From NCBI GenBank assembly GCA_026397595.1, contig JAPLUO010000454.1, positions 1 through 34,710 of the forward strand: a stretch of 34,710 nt of DNA, written 5' to 3'. The position numbers were made by a program, and so were the translations under genes. Positions 15,626 through 24,531 of the stretch are shown in pieces. Every line of letters starts with the position of its first letter. The stretch's first letter is position 1. Origin of the DNA: Caldifarciminota bacterium (GTDB lineage: Bacteria; Hydrothermota; Tepidihabitantia; Tepidihabitantales; Tepidihabitantaceae). The notes beneath the pieces are model-generated. The model saw nothing but the letters and a program-made list of their open reading frames with translations. It searched no databases and had not been told where the DNA came from.

Positions 15626-17170
15626 GTGCGTAGATTCCTGGTCCGCGCACTCCTTCCGAGCCCCGGGGTCGGTGCGGCGATTGCCGTATTCGCTGCCACG
15701 CTGGGACAACCCAACAATCCCGATACGCTCTGGCACCTTGCGGTCGGCCGGTGGATTTTCGCCCACCACGCGGTACCCGACATCAGTCGTTTCTACTATT
15801 CAGCGACCACCGGCTTCGGGTACGACTACTCCTGGCTGTCTCAGGCGGTCCTGTTCGGCGCCTACCGGTTGCTCGGCGGGGCGGGCATCGCAATCCTGAA
15901 CTCGGTCGTGGCCGGGTTCATCTTCTACCTCATCTACAAACTGCTGGAACGGAACAGCGCAAACCTGCTGGTGAACTTCGGCGTGCTCGGGCTTGCCTTC
16001 GCGACGATCACGGCTTACCTGTCCGGACGGCCGGTGATGTTCACCGTCGCGTTCCTCACGCTGGAGGTCTTCATCCTCTCCGGTTTCGTCCAATCCCGCT
16101 CCTCCCTCCTCCCTCCTCACTCCTCCCTCCTCACTCCTCACTCCTCACTCCTCCCTCACTCCTCCCTCCTCCCTCCTCACTCCTCACTCCTCACTCCTCG
16201 CGCCTCCCTCCTCATCTGGCTGATTCCCCCGATGACGGCCCTGTGGACTAATCTGCACCCGGGTTTCGCGGTCGCTCCGCTCCTGATTCTCGCGTTCCTG
16301 CCCCTGGCCCGAACGGCCCGGGACCGCCGGACTTTGGCCGTGTGCCTGGCCGCCACCGTAATCGCGATCATCCTCAACCCGTATGGATGGAGGATGTACC
16401 TGATGCCCCTGGAGACTGCCAGGTCAATGTCCATGCTTCGGGGGCTGTCCGAGTGGACCAGCGTTTCCGGCTGGGAGACGGTGGTCTGGGGTTGTCTCGT
16501 CGCACTGGTCACCTGTGGCTTGTCATTGCGGCGGCAACCCCTGCCGGTGATACTGCTCGTCGCGCTGGCTGCCCTTGCGGCCGGAGTGAGCAACCGCAAC
16601 ATGCCGCTGTTCGGAGTAGTCGTAGTGTTTGCTCTCGGCCGGACCCTGCTGCCGGCTCTCGCCCCCGTGTTCGGACGGTCCGGCCTGATTCGGAAGTTCG
16701 ACGTGAAATTCGAGGCCGCCGGCGGCTGGTTCTGGGTCATCGCGATCCCCCTCCTCCTCATCGGTTCTCACTTCTCCCCTCTCGCCTCTCGCCTCCTGCC
16801 GCTGGACCTCGAATTCAACTTCTCTGGCTACCCTGCCGCCGCGGTCCGCTACGTCGAGAACCACGATTGCCCGGACAATCTCTTCGTACGCGAAACATGG
16901 AGCAGCTATCTGTTGTGGGCGATGCCGGACCGGAAGCTCTTCTTCGACGCCAAAGGCGGATTCAGCCGGGAAGCTGCCGAAGCCCATTCCGAGCTCGTCA
17001 AGCCCAAGGCCGGCTGGCGTGACGTTGCCGACCGCTACGGCCTTTCGACGTTCCTGCTCGAGCGCGGCAGTCCGCTCGCCGTCGTCCTCAGCGAGGCTGC
17101 CGACTGGCGTCGAGAGTACTCCGATTCACTCGCCGAGGTCTTCGTGCGCCGCGCAGCCGTGCGGGAGTAG
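15626..17170 (+). CDS. polytopic membrane protein, GT-C glycosyltransferase-like
   Basis: GTG start; 'PDTLWHLAVGRWIFAHHAVPDISRFYYSATTG...YDYSWLSQ' and multiple TMs. Confidence 0.6.
   Translation: MRRFLVRALLPSPGVGAAIAVFAATLGQPNNPDTLWHLAVGRWIFAHHAVPDISRFYYSATTGFGYDYSWLSQAVLFGAYRLLGGAGIAILNSVVAGFIFYLIYKLLERNSANLLVNFGVLGLAFATITAYLSGRPVMFTVAFLTLEVFILSGFVQSRSSLLPPHSSLLTPHSSLLPHSSLLPPHSSLLTPRASLLIWLIPPMTALWTNLHPGFAVAPLLILAFLPLARTARDRRTLAVCLAATVIAIILNPYGWRMYLMPLETARSMSMLRGLSEWTSVSGWETVVWGCLVALVTCGLSLRRQPLPVILLVALAALAAGVSNRNMPLFGVVVVFALGRTLLPALAPVFGRSGLIRKFDVKFEAAGGWFWVIAIPLLLIGSHFSPLASRLLPLDLEFNFSGYPAAAVRYVENHDCPDNLFVRETWSSYLLWAMPDRKLFFDAKGGFSREAAEAHSELVKPKAGWRDVADRYGLSTFLLERGSPLAVVLSEAADWRREYSDSLAEVFVRRAAVRE
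16099..16213. repeat. pyrimidine-only low-complexity insert R9, in-frame in the membrane protein
   Basis: (ctcctccctcctccctcctcactcctcactcctcact)n; encodes SSLLPPHSSLLTPHSSLLPHSSLLPPHSSLLTPRASLL. Confidence 0.85.
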
Positions 17171-17488
17171 CAGCATGTTGCAGGTCCGAGGCAGTCGGAC
17201 CATGTTCACGAAGACACCGTGCCACCTCAGTCTTGATGACGTTCCGGCCAGTGAAAACAGTGAAAGACTGGAGCGACTCGCAACAGCTTTCCATAAGGCT
17301 CGGTGGAAACATCGCCCGAAAGCTCCCCGGAAAGCTCGCCGGCTCATCCGCCAATCGCCAATTTCCCGTGGCCCAATCCGGTTACAGAACCCGGATTCTC
17401 GCCTGATACGAAGAAAATCGGGGGTGTCCCGACTTCCCTCCTTACTCATTTCCGCGCTGACCGGCCTGCGCATCGCACCCGCGCCCGT

Positions 17489-17523
17489 CAATGATCTTTT
17501 ATTGTGTCCCCCGAACTCTGACG
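17489..17523 (+). repeat. dispersed repeat copy 1 (CGNNCGTCAATNATCTNTNANTGTGTCCCC)
   Basis: gtcaatgatcttttattgtgtcccccgaa matches the element near 18980-19012; adjoining 'gatggcaggggagacg' recurs at 19372-19390. Confidence 0.55.
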
Positions 17524-17679
17524 GACAACGGCTCATGCCTTGCGTTGATGGCAGGGGAGACGTCCGCGCGTCGGTCCGGTTGGACATTGTATCGGGACCC
17601 GCTCTTAGGTCAGCATCTTGACACGCTTGCGGCCAGAAATTGGGGGAGTGTCCCTCGCCGGTCCCTATTAGGTGACTGT

Positions 17680-17827
17680 GGGGTTGTTGAAGAAGGGTCT
17701 TACTGCGTTCCGTCAGCGAGACGGACAGGATGACGCTGGTGCAAGTAACGCTACTGCGCCAGTTGCGGACGGTCGTTTCCGCGCCAAGCCTCGACCTAGC
17801 CCCAGAGTGGGGTTTTTCAACAGCCCC
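17680..17827. mobile_element. 148-bp MITE-like element with 5-bp TSD ACTGT
   Basis: ACTGT(17675-17679)|ggggttgttgaag...tttttcaacagcccc|ACTGT(17828-17832); termini GGGG[T/C]TGTTGAA in inverted orientation. Confidence 0.65.
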
Positions 17828-17865
17828 ACTGTCCCTCATTCCCCGCGTCTCTCTTTCAGTCCGTG

Positions 17866-18846
17866 CTACTCCCGGATGATATACACGCCGGCCTCGCCCG
17901 AGGCAGTATAGACGTAGCCGTTGCCGCCTCGGCAGATGCGACGGGTGAACCCGGTGAAGTCCGCAAAGTCCATCTCTACCGAGAAAGAGCTGGTTCCAGG
18001 CTTGTTGATGACCTTGTCGATAGTAACCGTAGATGAGTCCGCCACGTAGATGGAAACTTCCTGCACCCCGTCGGTCGCGGCCGTGGCGTAGGTGGAAAGG
18101 CTGCCGCCGCCTCCCCCTCCGCAGAGGTCAACCGTGTCGGGAGTCGGTGAGTAGTACACAACTACGCCCGAGTCGCCCTGCGAGATGATGCAGTACCCGC
18201 CGGCCGATACAGTCACGCCCTCGGCTCGGTTGTGCTTGCCGAGCTGTGTCGTATCGAGGACCAGTCCGAGAGATTCCTCGGGGCATACGTTGAAGACCCG
18301 CACGCCCCAGTCGCGCAGCGAAACGAAGAGCCTCGAGTCGTGCCGGGCCAGCCCGGTCGGGCGACCGGCCAACGGCACGAAGCCGATTGCGTCCGGTACC
18401 CACGAGTGGGTGACGTCGAAGACCGAGATGCCATCGGCCGAGGCCATGTAGAGCCGGGTCGAGTCCTCCAGCAGCGCGGTGACCCCGGCGCTTTCGCCCA
18501 GCGGGCTCAGCGAGAATACCCCGCCGCTTCCCTCCAGGTTGAATCCATACAGGCCCTTGTTCAGGCCGGCGTAGACGGTCCTCGCGCCGAATGCCACGCA
18601 TACGCACTTCTTGAACAGGATGAGCCGTTGAAGGTGCTGCGGCGACTTCGGATTGGAGATGTCGAGGAACAGTATCCCGGAGTCGTTCTGCGCGACCACC
18701 AGCGTGTCGTTGCGTGCCGCCACGTCCCAAGCGATGTCGGCAGTTGCGTAGCGCGACGTCGGGTGGCGATTGAACAGGTCGCAGGTGATGGACGTTGCGG
18801 CCAGGAGTGTGACTACCAGAGCTGCCGTTCGGGTTCTTGTGAACAT
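17866..18846 (-). CDS. secreted lipoprotein with LVIVD-like beta-propeller repeats
   Basis: MFTRTRTAALVVTLLAATSITCDLF lipobox-like signal; repeats 'GILFLDISNPKSPQHLQRL', 'GISVFDVTHSWVPDAIGFVPL'; RBS agagaggtaag before the ATG at 18846. Confidence 0.7.
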   Translation of the reverse strand: MFTRTRTAALVVTLLAATSITCDLFNRHPTSRYATADIAWDVAARNDTLVVAQNDSGILFLDISNPKSPQHLQRLILFKKCVCVAFGARTVYAGLNKGLYGFNLEGSGGVFSLSPLGESAGVTALLEDSTRLYMASADGISVFDVTHSWVPDAIGFVPLAGRPTGLARHDSRLFVSLRDWGVRVFNVCPEESLGLVLDTTQLGKHNRAEGVTVSAGGYCIISQGDSGVVVYYSPTPDTVDLCGGGGGGSLSTYATAATDGVQEVSIYVADSSTVTIDKVINKPGTSSFSVEMDFADFTGFTRRICRGGNGYVYTASGEAGVYIIRE

Positions 18847-18931
18847 CTTACCTCTCTTTATTCGAGTTGGCTCGACCATTGCTGAATTCTAGGACTTGCG
18901 GGCCGGGATGTCAAGGCTGCGGGCGGAAGAG

Positions 18932-19201
18932 TCAAGATGTCCCGAAGCTTCCCGGAATGGGGTGCTTGTTGTTGACTCCAACGTGCGTCAATAATCTCTC
19001 ACTGTGTCCCCGGAAATACTCCAGCACATAATCACCCGAATTATCCGTCCAGGCTCGCCACCACGTTTCCCGGTCAACCCCGAGTATCGCCGACACGCTT
19101 GGGCCGGGCGGTTCCGACACCTCGAGCGATACCAGAGTGTGGAACAGGTCGAATTGAACGGCCCGGACGTGCGCGAGGTCGGACGGTGATTCGGCTGACA
19201 C
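18932..19201 (-). pseudogene. truncated HAD-superfamily hydrolase N-terminus
   Basis: 'RAVQFDLFHTLVSLEV' HAD motif I; readable only to '...DYVLEYF', then runs into the ggggacacagtgagagattattgac repeat; no HAD motifs II-IV follow. Confidence 0.6.
18980..19014 (+). repeat. dispersed repeat copy 2 (CGTGCGTCAATAATCTCTCACTGTGTCCCCGGAA)
   Basis: About 27/34 match by eye with the copy at 17489. Confidence 0.55.
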
Positions 19202-19501
19202 CCTGATTATCTCATACCGGTCAGGGCTGGGTGCAGTTCTGCCGGGGTGGTTCGGGATTCGCCATCAGCCGAAGCGTACCAATTCGGGCTGGGATGTCAA
19301 TGCAGCGGAGTTGGACAGCCGAGGCTGACGGTTGCGGTCAACGGCTCACGGTGTACGTTCTCATCTCGCGCTGATGGCAGGGGAGACGCTGCTCGCACGG
19401 CGGGAATCTCCCCGGAATTACTACGAGCTTACGACTTACCTTGGACGTAGATGCTGTGTTTCTCATTGCTATGCGAGGGGCAGTAGCTGTCGGCTGTCAG
19501 C

Positions 19502-21118
19502 TCACTGACGCTGCACGATGACCTTGCAGACGGCTTGAGGTTGGGCCTGAGCCTGCGCTACTCGCACGAAATAGACCCCGTTCGGCACGAGTCGGCCATG
19601 CTCATCCCGCGTGTCCCACGTGACCGAAACCCGGTCGCCGGTCCTACCTGAAGGCACCTGAAGCCCGCGCACCGTCCTGCCTGCGATGTCTACGATTCTC
19701 AGATCAGTTTGATGTTCGTCCGCGCGCACGGTCAGCCTGCATAGCCGCGACACAACGGTTGGGCTGACGCTCAGTATCGGCACAAGGCGTCCCGGTGTCG
19801 TGCTGTTCTCGGCCACTCCCGGGCCAGTGGGCGGGTACTTGGCAATCAGGTAGTCCTGCTGCGCGAGCTTGCCTGTGGTCAGCGAGCCGCCGACGAGGAT
19901 GTTTCCGCGGTCGTCTACCTCGACAGCATTCAGGAAGTTCACATAGATGCTTGTACCCCGCAAGCGGGCCGTCCACGCTGTGTCTCCACCCGGGTCATAC
20001 TTGATGATGAGGCACTCATCTCCGTATGTCGTGTCCCCGCTCAGACCGACGATATACATTGACCCATCGGCAGCGATGTCCATGCCATAAGGGTAGTCAC
20101 TTCCATTAGATGGCCCGTTGTAGACCGAACTCCACAGTAGATTGCCCGCTGGGTCGTACTTGAGGGCCAAGATGTCCGGCGTACCCGGAGTGTTGCTCTG
20201 TGCGCCCGCTACATAGACGTTACCGGCACCGTCAACGCGGACCGTCATTCCGCCGCCATGCTGGAAGACTCGCTTCCAGAGGGTGTCGCCTGCCGGGCTG
20301 AGTTTCATTGTCATAACCGAGGCGACAACCGGCGCGCAGTAGCCGGTGACGTACACATAACCCGCTGTGTCCACCGTGATGTCATTACCTCCGAAACTCG
20401 CGTCAGGCAGTGCCAGCTTGTGCACCCACACAGGGTTGCCCAGAGAGTCGTACTTGATGGTGACAGCGCAGTCGCGCCCGGATTGCCAAGAATGGCCGGT
20501 CACGTATGAAAACCCGCGGGAGTCCGTGGCCACGGCCACAGCTTCGTCGAGGCCGGTACCCGGTCCACCGTAGCGGCTAAGCCACTTGAGCTGGCCCGCG
20601 GAGTCGTAGCTGATTGTAGCGTAGTCGTACTGGGCGCCATTGCTTCCTGAGTAGCCGGTCACCACGCACCGGCCGTTCGAGAAGAGAGCCAAATCCTCGG
20701 GGATGTCAAGGTAGTGGCTTGTGTCAGAGTAGCGGACACGCCAGGCTTCGCTGCCGTCTGGCCGGTATCTGACCGTGGCGAGGCACCACACACTGGAAGA
20801 GTCTTTGCTGGCCACGGCGACGTAGACGTTGCCTTGCCCGTCGACCGCAACTGCGCATCCTTTCTGTACAAAACCCGGGTAAGGGTTGTACTCCGATTGC
20901 CACCGGACTTCACCCGCCGGACTGAGTTTCACGGTTGAGGCTGACGTGCTGGAGGCGCGTTCCATTTCACCCGTGACGTAAACGTAGCCTGAATCATCTA
21001 CTGCGAGAGCTTTGACCACGTCAGCGCCACGGGCACCGTCGTCAATCGTCGTAATCCACTGCTGCGGTTGTGCCGGCTTGAGCAGGCACATCACAAGAAT
21101 CACCGCCAGTCTGCGCAT
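19502..21118 (-). CDS. secreted SBBP-type beta-propeller protein with C-terminal FlgD/Por-sorting-like domain
   Basis: Repeated 'VDDSGYVYVTG', 'DGQGNVYVAVASKDSSS', 'YDSAGQLKWLSRYGGPG'; C-terminal 'LRIVDIAGRTVRGL...VTWDTRDEHGRLVPNGVYFVRV'. Confidence 0.8.
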   Translation of the reverse strand: MRRLAVILVMCLLKPAQPQQWITTIDDGARGADVVKALAVDDSGYVYVTGEMERASSTSASTVKLSPAGEVRWQSEYNPYPGFVQKGCAVAVDGQGNVYVAVASKDSSSVWCLATVRYRPDGSEAWRVRYSDTSHYLDIPEDLALFSNGRCVVTGYSGSNGAQYDYATISYDSAGQLKWLSRYGGPGTGLDEAVAVATDSRGFSYVTGHSWQSGRDCAVTIKYDSLGNPVWVHKLALPDASFGGNDITVDTAGYVYVTGYCAPVVASVMTMKLSPAGDTLWKRVFQHGGGMTVRVDGAGNVYVAGAQSNTPGTPDILALKYDPAGNLLWSSVYNGPSNGSDYPYGMDIAADGSMYIVGLSGDTTYGDECLIIKYDPGGDTAWTARLRGTSIYVNFLNAVEVDDRGNILVGGSLTTGKLAQQDYLIAKYPPTGPGVAENSTTPGRLVPILSVSPTVVSRLCRLTVRADEHQTDLRIVDIAGRTVRGLQVPSGRTGDRVSVTWDTRDEHGRLVPNGVYFVRVAQAQAQPQAVCKVIVQRQ

Positions 21119-21248
21119 CGCTGACTCCTTTCTTTGAGTCGGCTTCAGACTGCCGCCGTCTGCCAGACGGCAACATTATGCCACCAGACTGCCGAGACGT
21201 CAAGGACTGACTTGGTGCGGCTAATCGGCGCTGGCGCGAAAGTAAAGC

Positions 21249-21277
21249 TTGACAGGCCGTCTATCCAGCAGTAGAAC
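21249..21277 (+). promoter_or_regulatory. candidate sigma70 promoter TTGACA-N17-TAGAAC for the secreted-protein operon
   Basis: TTGACA 21249-21254, spacer 17, TAGAAC 21272-21277. Confidence 0.5.
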
Positions 21278-21334
21278 TGTCGCAAATCAGGAGGACATCT
21301 GTTGAATGCACTCAGGCTGGACCGACATCAAGCC

Positions 21335-21356
21335 CCGCCGACCGACCCGTCGGCGG
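21335..21356 (+). other. GC hairpin ccgccgac-cgaccc-gtcggcgg in the predicted 5' UTR
   Basis: 8-bp perfect stem. Confidence 0.5.
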
Positions 21357-21542
21357 CTGCCCGTCAGCGCGCCCGAGCGTCCAGGCATCCTCCTGTTGCC
21401 CGGCCAGCCCGGCGAGTAAGAAGATGAAGCTGACGCGTCGGATGGACCCTCAGATTGCACGTCAGGGCCGGTCGGCACCGCGCGAGTTGGCTCTGTGGCT
21501 GCGTTTGTTCGGGTCTAATTGAGGATGACCGGGAGGTGAAGG

Positions 21543-23285
21543 ATGCGTCAAATGCGAGATGAACGGCAACAGAAGTGTCAAGTGAGACCGGCGGCCACGT
21601 GCGTTGCCCTTGCTTGGCTGTGCATGGTGGTTCTGATGAGCGGGCCGAGGTGCGCGTCCACCGGGTGTAGCGTTTGGAACGGTTCAACGGAGCGTTACTG
21701 GGTGGCTCGACACCTGACGGTCGGTACCTTCCGCGAAGACGCTCTCTCCTGCAGCCTGCGCGTGAACCCGTCATATGTCCAGTCGGGTAGCTGCACATGG
21801 TACAATCAGCTTACATTGAAAGGGTTCGGATCGAGCGGGACCTTCGTCTTCGGCGGAGTCGGCTCGTCAGAGACCTTCGTTCCACGCTCGGACAGCCAGG
21901 CGGAGCACCACGGAATAAACTGGAACGCCTCTTGGGACAGCCAGATTCCGACCGACAGCTACGAGATATCGGGATGCATAATCCGCCACAACAACTCCAC
22001 GTTGGTAGATTCGCCGTTCTCTATCGAGGCAGAACCGAACGTTAGGTCGTTGGTTGTGCGGTCAAACTTCGGGTTCAGGCTGCTGCCGTACTATGGCGAC
22101 CAGCGATACGGGAACTCGACGGAGACTCTCGGTTTTCAACGTAGCTACTCCCTTTGCGTCCAGGCCAAGAGCTTAGAGGATACAACCAAGGACTGGGGTC
22201 TTGACGGAGTGGAAATCCAGTGGCATCCTAAGCCAGGATGCAACGAGACCATCGTGTCGTCTATGGCCAGCACGAGAGAACTCAGGTACGATAGCGTGGA
22301 AGGAGTCGGAGGTTTGTCCGAGTGTACGGTGAAGCTCCCGTCATCCTGCGGGATCGAGACGGAAGATACGATTATCGCCAGCGCGTCGGGGTCTGCCGAC
22401 GCCAAGTTCGCCGTCATTCGCATACCGGATGCTGACATGGACGACGACCCGGTCTTGCCCGGTGCCCCTGACAGCCTGCACGAATGGTATCCGTATACGA
22501 CACAGCCTTACCTCGGAGACGGCCTGTGGGGCACTGGAGATCTCGGGTCACCGGACGGCAAGGACGTCGTCCTGGAGGTGGACTACTGCTGGCCCGACCT
22601 CGGCGCTAACGACGGCGAGGCGCGGCAGAGGCTGGACTCAGCACTCACAAAGGTCCAGGACATCTTCTACACGACCGGCGGCATCAACGTGTACTACGAC
22701 TTGGACGAAAAGCTGGAACTCTCAGATGTCCCGAGAGGGATGGGGGACACAACAGCCATGCGTGTCCTCAAGGAACACCGGAACTGGGGAGGTAGAGGGG
22801 ATGCATTTCAACAGGGGTGTCTGCATCTAATAGTTGGCGGAACGGACGACAATCCGAAGGACATGGCCATGACCGAGTACGCGTATGTCGTGCACAGGGG
22901 CATGTATTACGGAAGCACGGGACTCTCGCCCGATGGGCAGAACGATCAATTGAAGGAAGTGGGCTGCTTCGCCTTTCCAGTAGCGTTCGACTCCCGCTTG
23001 ACCTGGGGCCAGATAGGCAGCGGCGTCGGAATGACGAAAGAGGCCTATCTCGCGCTAGCCATAGCCCACGAGGTCGGTCACGCGCTCGGACTCACTCATC
23101 CGCAGGACGGAGAATGGTCGAGCGTCATGTCACCCGGGTTCGGGGCATTCAGGGACTACACCTACTACGCGCAATTCAAGAATCCCCCTCCTGACGAGGT
23201 GAGCCAGCACTGGCAGATAAACGCGCGCAAGCTGCTCGGTCGGGATGGTTGTGAGATACGTGGGAATCGCTGGATATACCAATAG
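21543..23285 (+). CDS. secreted metzincin-like zinc metalloprotease
   Basis: N-terminal signal-like segment; 'AIAHEVGHALGLTHPQDGEWSSVMSPG' = HExxHxxGxxH plus a Met-turn-like SVMSP; RBS gggaggtgaagg before the ATG. Confidence 0.7.
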   Translation: MRQMRDERQQKCQVRPAATCVALAWLCMVVLMSGPRCASTGCSVWNGSTERYWVARHLTVGTFREDALSCSLRVNPSYVQSGSCTWYNQLTLKGFGSSGTFVFGGVGSSETFVPRSDSQAEHHGINWNASWDSQIPTDSYEISGCIIRHNNSTLVDSPFSIEAEPNVRSLVVRSNFGFRLLPYYGDQRYGNSTETLGFQRSYSLCVQAKSLEDTTKDWGLDGVEIQWHPKPGCNETIVSSMASTRELRYDSVEGVGGLSECTVKLPSSCGIETEDTIIASASGSADAKFAVIRIPDADMDDDPVLPGAPDSLHEWYPYTTQPYLGDGLWGTGDLGSPDGKDVVLEVDYCWPDLGANDGEARQRLDSALTKVQDIFYTTGGINVYYDLDEKLELSDVPRGMGDTTAMRVLKEHRNWGGRGDAFQQGCLHLIVGGTDDNPKDMAMTEYAYVVHRGMYYGSTGLSPDGQNDQLKEVGCFAFPVAFDSRLTWGQIGSGVGMTKEAYLALAIAHEVGHALGLTHPQDGEWSSVMSPGFGAFRDYTYYAQFKNPPPDEVSQHWQINARKLLGRDGCEIRGNRWIYQ

Positions 23286-23297
23286 GACCAGGAGAAT

Positions 23298-24521
23298 ATG
23301 ACTATGAAGCCTTCGAGATTGGTCTTTGTGACACTGATGTTCGCAGCAGCAGCAACCGCGGCAAGCCTGCTACAGGCAGTCAACAAAAGCCTGCCCATGA
23401 CCACCGCAGCCGTTGATATCAGGTGTCCTATCGGGAGCGTCTGCGATGATGGGGCGGTATGGCTCTGCTGGTGGCAGAAGTACCCGGACAGTTGGTTCGG
23501 CAGCTCGGTACGGTCCGACATTGGCATCTTCTGCAGGCTGTTCGACAAGAATGGGCGCGATATGGTGCGACCCATGCGCATCGTTGCGCCGCGCGGGCCA
23601 GGAGACGCGATGACCGGGCAGAATCCATCTCCCTTCTTCGCCTGCGCGACGCCGGATGGCGGGTTCGTCGTTTTCATGAGCGACTTCTTTCCAGACCCTC
23701 GACCAAGAGACACCGGGTTTGCGGGTGTGGTCACCTCGACTGGCGAACACGGCAAACACCGTACCCGGGTCGTATCCGTGTCCCGCAGGGGGCGCATTAG
23801 CTCTGTCCTGCTGAATTCCTCAGCAGGAGGTAGTAGCTGGATCAAGGTCGCATTCGGTTCAGATGGCGTGATGCACTGCTTCACCAACGACCTCCAAGAC
23901 CATGCCAGTTACGCGCGACTCGCTTTGAGGGACGGGCGTCTCTCGATACTGGATACCGTCCGCCTCGACTTCCCGGTTCCGGGCATGACGCGCCTGGTGT
24001 CCTGGGTGCATGACGACAACATCAGGGTCGCCATCCGAATACTCGGGCGGGATACGCTCTTGGTAGTTCATGCCGGCAAGACGCGCGATTTTGACCACAC
24101 CCTATGGGAGTCAGCCCCAAGTGGATTGATGACTTCATATCGGCTCAGGCTCCCTGAACTGGCCCTGATCGATTCCGCATCCGGAACAGACTCCACTTTG
24201 GCCGGTGTCTCGAGTGTCGGCGTATTTCACCGGCGAGCCTCTCTGGTCGAGACAAAGCGCGGTTTCCTCTTCTATCTGCCCTACCCGCAGGGGATGCGCT
24301 CCTTCGGCCTCGACACTGTGGGGAAGCCCGTTTTGGGCGCGAGGAATGAGAACTCAGTGCGTTCGCCACGGACTCTGGGTGCAACCGGCACGCAGTTCAT
24401 CGAATTCGCCAACAGGGGCTATGGCCCACCATGGTCCATGGAGTGGTTTGGCCTGGACTCTGCCGGAAACACCTACTGTGAGGTACAGCGGTCTGACTCA
24501 GTTCCGGGCAGGATACGCTAG
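23298..24521 (+). CDS. secreted hypothetical protein
   Basis: MTMKPSRLVFVTLMFAAAATAAS signal peptide; 12 nt after the upstream stop. Confidence 0.65.
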   Translation: MTMKPSRLVFVTLMFAAAATAASLLQAVNKSLPMTTAAVDIRCPIGSVCDDGAVWLCWWQKYPDSWFGSSVRSDIGIFCRLFDKNGRDMVRPMRIVAPRGPGDAMTGQNPSPFFACATPDGGFVVFMSDFFPDPRPRDTGFAGVVTSTGEHGKHRTRVVSVSRRGRISSVLLNSSAGGSSWIKVAFGSDGVMHCFTNDLQDHASYARLALRDGRLSILDTVRLDFPVPGMTRLVSWVHDDNIRVAIRILGRDTLLVVHAGKTRDFDHTLWESAPSGLMTSYRLRLPELALIDSASGTDSTLAGVSSVGVFHRRASLVETKRGFLFYLPYPQGMRSFGLDTVGKPVLGARNENSVRSPRTLGATGTQFIEFANRGYGPPWSMEWFGLDSAGNTYCEVQRSDSVPGRIR

Positions 24522-24531
24522 GGAGGTCTAC

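Noticed and set aside
17183-17201. Hairpin ggtccga-ggcag-tcggacc as a terminator after 17170
   Set aside because: 7-bp stem without a following T-run; too weak to call a terminator.
18932-19201. Complete small HAD phosphatase
   Set aside because: Only motif I is present and the remainder is repeat-derived sequence.
21155-21171. Palindrome gccgtctgccagacggc upstream of the SBBP gene as an operator
   Set aside because: Only one copy seen and no associated regulator; could equally be a degenerate palindromic repeat.
24205-24531. ORF-track start of the giant protein at 24205
   Set aside because: This segment overlaps the well-supported 23298-24521 CDS in another frame; a signal peptide and SD support the start at 24532.
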